A stretch of 64,000 nt of DNA from Silurus meridionalis. Lineage: Eukaryota > Chordata > Actinopteri > Siluriformes > Siluridae. The stretch is from the NCBI RefSeq assembly GCF_014805685.1, contig NC_060899.1, positions 15,582,954 through 15,646,953 on the forward strand, written 5' to 3'. The notes beneath the pieces were generated by a model that saw nothing but the letters and a program-made list of their open reading frames with translations, did no database searches and had not been told where the DNA came from. How positions within the stretch are numbered: the first letter of the stretch is position 1; every line of letters begins with the position of its first letter. Positions 61,761 through 64,000 of this stretch are shown in pieces. The position numbers and the translations under genes were made by a program.

Positions 61761-62146
61761 GTTAATGAGGTAAGGGGCAGGGTGCCTGGGGACATGGGTG
61801 GGGTTTCTGATGAGAGGGGTGGGGTTTCCGGGAAGGGGGTGGGGCATATGATTCTTTAGAACACACTCCCATATAAACACACGCGACGTGGCGTCTGAGA
61901 TATGGAGACGATTTACAGGCGATATATTCTGTGAGATAATTACAGCTCTGTAAAATTATAACTCATTAGAACCAGGAGGAGAATAAACTTCAGCGGCAGT
62001 TCGGAAAGACTCCGCGCCGGCGCGCTCTTTATTCATTTATCGATTCACTCATTCAAAAAGTTTGCATTGTTCGTAGTTTTTTTGTATCGCTATTCGCTTT
62101 AGAAGCACGAGTACGCAAGTGTGTGTGTGTGTGTGTGTGTTTTCTC

Positions 62147-62675
62147 TCAGAGGCGAGTCTGAGCCTCAGGGACGTAGATCTCGATGCTGTCGGCGCTCTC
62201 TGTGGCAGAGTTCTGGCGCTCGGACGCGGCTCGTTTGGCCGCCATCAGCCGCTTCCGTGCTTCCAGTCTCTGTTTGTCAGCGGCCGAGTCTCCGCTGCTC
62301 TTCTCCTTTGTAGACGTCGATTTGGGCTTCGGCGCTTTCTTCGGCGTCGTCACGCTCTCCGGCTTCCTCTCCTCCTGTAGGAACGGACAAGTGTGTGAGA
62401 GAAGGGGTAAAAAATAATTCTCAGATTCTCAATTCTGATTGGTCGACAGGTTCGATTTTTCAAGAGCTAAACCTTTAAAACGGAGAGAAGAAAAAGAAAG
62501 ACAGAAAAATAAAAACAACCACCTTCTTGCAGCTGATCTCGGGCACCTCCCAGTCGTTGGCCTTGAGCATGTGAAGCTCGTCGAACTTCATACTGATGTC
62601 CTCGATGGAAAGCTGCAAAAGATCCCAGAAGCCCGCCAGGTCCTGCGCAGTGGGTCGCGGCTGAGCGTTCACGTC
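62147..62675 (-). CDS. dlgap4: DLG-associated protein 4 (SAPAP4), last two exons
   Basis: Postsynaptic density scaffold that links PSD-95 to SHANK. Exons: 62675-62523 (51 codons) and 62374-62147 (75 codons plus stop), both phase 0. The first carries part of the conserved C-terminal GKAP homology region (DLAGFWDLLQLSIEDIS, KFDELHML); the second the basic linker, EARKRLMAAKRAAS, and the family C-terminus SIEIYVPEAQTRL, whose QTRL end is a class I PDZ ligand for SHANK. The family is clear. The choice of member 4 leans on the neighbouring myl9, as in human 20q11. Upstream exons lie beyond 64000. Confidence 0.87.
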
Positions 62676-63148
62676 CTGGTGTGCACAAGAATTCACAACC
62701 AGTTGTACACACATTTACACTCACACACACACACACACAGTGATATCGAGGAATAAAACATCTCTGTGGCTGCCGTGACAGAAGATGTTCGAGGAGTTAC
62801 GCAGCTCTTGTTGGACGTCGGAGCGGAGCGGTTTATTCCTGATTGGGTGTACTTTTTATCCGTTTCTTGTTACGTCGTGCGATACAAGTCAGTTCCTGTT
62901 ACCTCTTGTGTTAGTGTGAGGCGTTTTTTTTGTGTTTCCGGACAAGTTGCTTTTCATCTCGTCTTTTTGAGTTGAAAAGATAATAGAGACAGAGGCTGGC
63001 GTTCAGCGCAGACGAGGACAGGAACTAACTTGTTTCGACGGACGTCTGTGTTCGCTGTTAAAGGAGCTAAATGTGAAATTACAGCCACCTCAATGATTCG
63101 TATCAAAAATACCTTTTAGTACATTTAAAATTCCAATCCCATACTATA

Positions 63149-63186
<38 letters not shown>

Positions 63187-64000
63187 CGCAAAAGATATAT
63201 ATCTCAATTGTAACTGAATATATTTGCTTAATAGCATTAACTAAATTAATGTATTGCAATTTAAGTGATTTATTCAGTTATAACTGCTATATACACCCTA
63301 TGGTCAAAGGTTTGTGGACACCTGAGCATCAGTGAACATCCCATTCCACATATAATCTCATAATAATCTCAGTTCATGTCAGATGTTCCACTAGATTTTG
63401 TGGAGATTCCTTCAGCCACAAGGTTGTTAGTAAAGTCAGGAGGCCTGGGGTGCAGTCAAGCATTCAAATTCAGCAATAGGGTTGAGTTCAGAGCTCTATA
63501 GCAGGAGACCTTCCACACACTTCTAAACCATCTAAAGTGGATCTTCATGAAGCTGGCTTTGTCATGCTGGACCAGGTTTGGGTCTCCTAGTTCAAGTGAA
63601 TATGGATGGAAATTCCAATACTCGGGCGTCCCAATACTTTTGACCACCGTTTTATTGAAGCGGGAAAAACAACCTGCTTTTATTTACGTTCAATTCATTT
63701 TCCAAACCAAAAAAAATAAAAACACCTCGGTGCTTTCCCGAAGATTTTCAAGCACATTGATTTCCCATCAGGCGTGAACGAGCTCATCCATCGCCACCTG
63801 AGGTGTCAGGGGGAAAAAACAAAACAAAAAGAAAGAAAGAAAGAAAGAAAGGAAAGAAAAAAAGCACGGGGGTGAGGCGGGGTCTTTTAGAGGCAGCTGG
63901 CGGATTCATGTGTGTGAGTGAAATCATGAGGATGATTTGATGCATAAAAGAAACTGAAAGTGAGCGCGATCTCACATGTAGCTCCTTTAAGAAGTGCGGA
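62676..64000 (-). other. dlgap4: dlgap4 intron
   Basis: No further exon was recognised up to the window edge. It contains a (GT)n tract (63152-63181), a Tc1-derived element and a short (AAAG)n run near 63830-63852. Confidence 0.65.
63283..63650 (-). mobile_element. Degraded Tc1/mariner-derived element with both ends
   Basis: Starts 'tatggtcaaaggtttgtgga' and ends 'cccaatacttttgaccacc', so the outer GGTCAAAAG-like inverted repeats are still visible. The interior has 'ccactagattttgtggag', 'gagctctatagcaggaga' and 'cttcatgaagctggctttg'. Confidence 0.75.

Larger units (their letters stand above)
54395..62146. other. Convergent spacer between myl9 and dlgap4
   Basis: About 7.7 kb without a supported coding gene. 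It contains the myl9 3' UTR, two minisatellites (55350-55808; 61500-61760), an internally deleted Tc1 element (57030-57509), another Tc1-derived copy, an AT-rich array (59490-59850) and probably the dlgap4 3' UTR on the right. Confidence 0.7.

Noticed and set aside
61101..61880. 259-codon minus-strand frame rich in Pro, Ser, Asp and Thr
   Set aside because: It follows a 20-bp minisatellite and a (GAT)n tract; no domain, and overlapping frames are equally open.

Overview
The window looks like nuclear DNA of a bony fish, probably an otophysan such as a catfish, although the species cannot be fixed from sequence alone. The reasons are intron-rich genes with vertebrate protein sequences, very abundant (CA)n, (GA)n and (GATA/GACA)-type microsatellites, tRNA-derived SINE pieces, and many degraded Tc1/mariner-type elements of the kind common in teleosts. 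No bacterial, phage or CRISPR-like structure was seen. Exon limits were worked out by eye from reading frame, splice consensus, intron phase and remembered family sequences. No alignment was run.

Layout, left to right. (1) 1120-12688, plus strand: the 3' two thirds of scube3, a secreted EGF/CUB protein; 14 exons are visible and its 5' part lies before the window. (2) 17741-30635, minus strand: two tandem genes made of complement control protein (CCP/sushi) modules, here called RCA-B (17741-22074, 7 CCPs, about 448 aa) and RCA-A (23402-30635, 9 CCPs, about 580 aa). Both have signal peptides, no membrane anchor and a tiny last exon, so they look like secreted complement regulators of the C4BP/factor H type. 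(3) 37165-49049, minus strand: a complete pfkfb2 gene (14 coding exons, about 520 aa), the bifunctional enzyme that sets fructose-2,6-bisphosphate level. (4) 53256-54394, plus strand: myl9, smooth-muscle/non-muscle myosin regulatory light chain (3 coding exons, 174 aa). (5) 62147-62675, minus strand: the last two exons of dlgap4, a postsynaptic scaffold protein whose 5' part lies beyond the window.

The genes do not form one pathway. Their value together is positional. PFKFB2 sits next to C4BPB/C4BPA and the rest of the RCA cluster in human 1q32, so CCP genes beside pfkfb2 support reading this as a true fish RCA locus. MYL9 and DLGAP4 are neighbours in human 20q11, but here they are convergent. 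SCUBE3 is on human 6p21, so the window joins three human linkage groups.

The most interesting signals are: a tract of near identity between RCA-A and RCA-B that stops abruptly inside an exon (likely gene conversion); long (TG)n tracts sitting directly on 3' splice sites in several genes; a catalytic pfkfb2 exon bracketed by complementary (UG)n and (CA)n tracts; a perfect 20-bp-arm hairpin in a scube3 intron; and several minisatellite arrays, one in pfkfb2 full of acceptor-like motifs. I found no convincing wholly new gene system.
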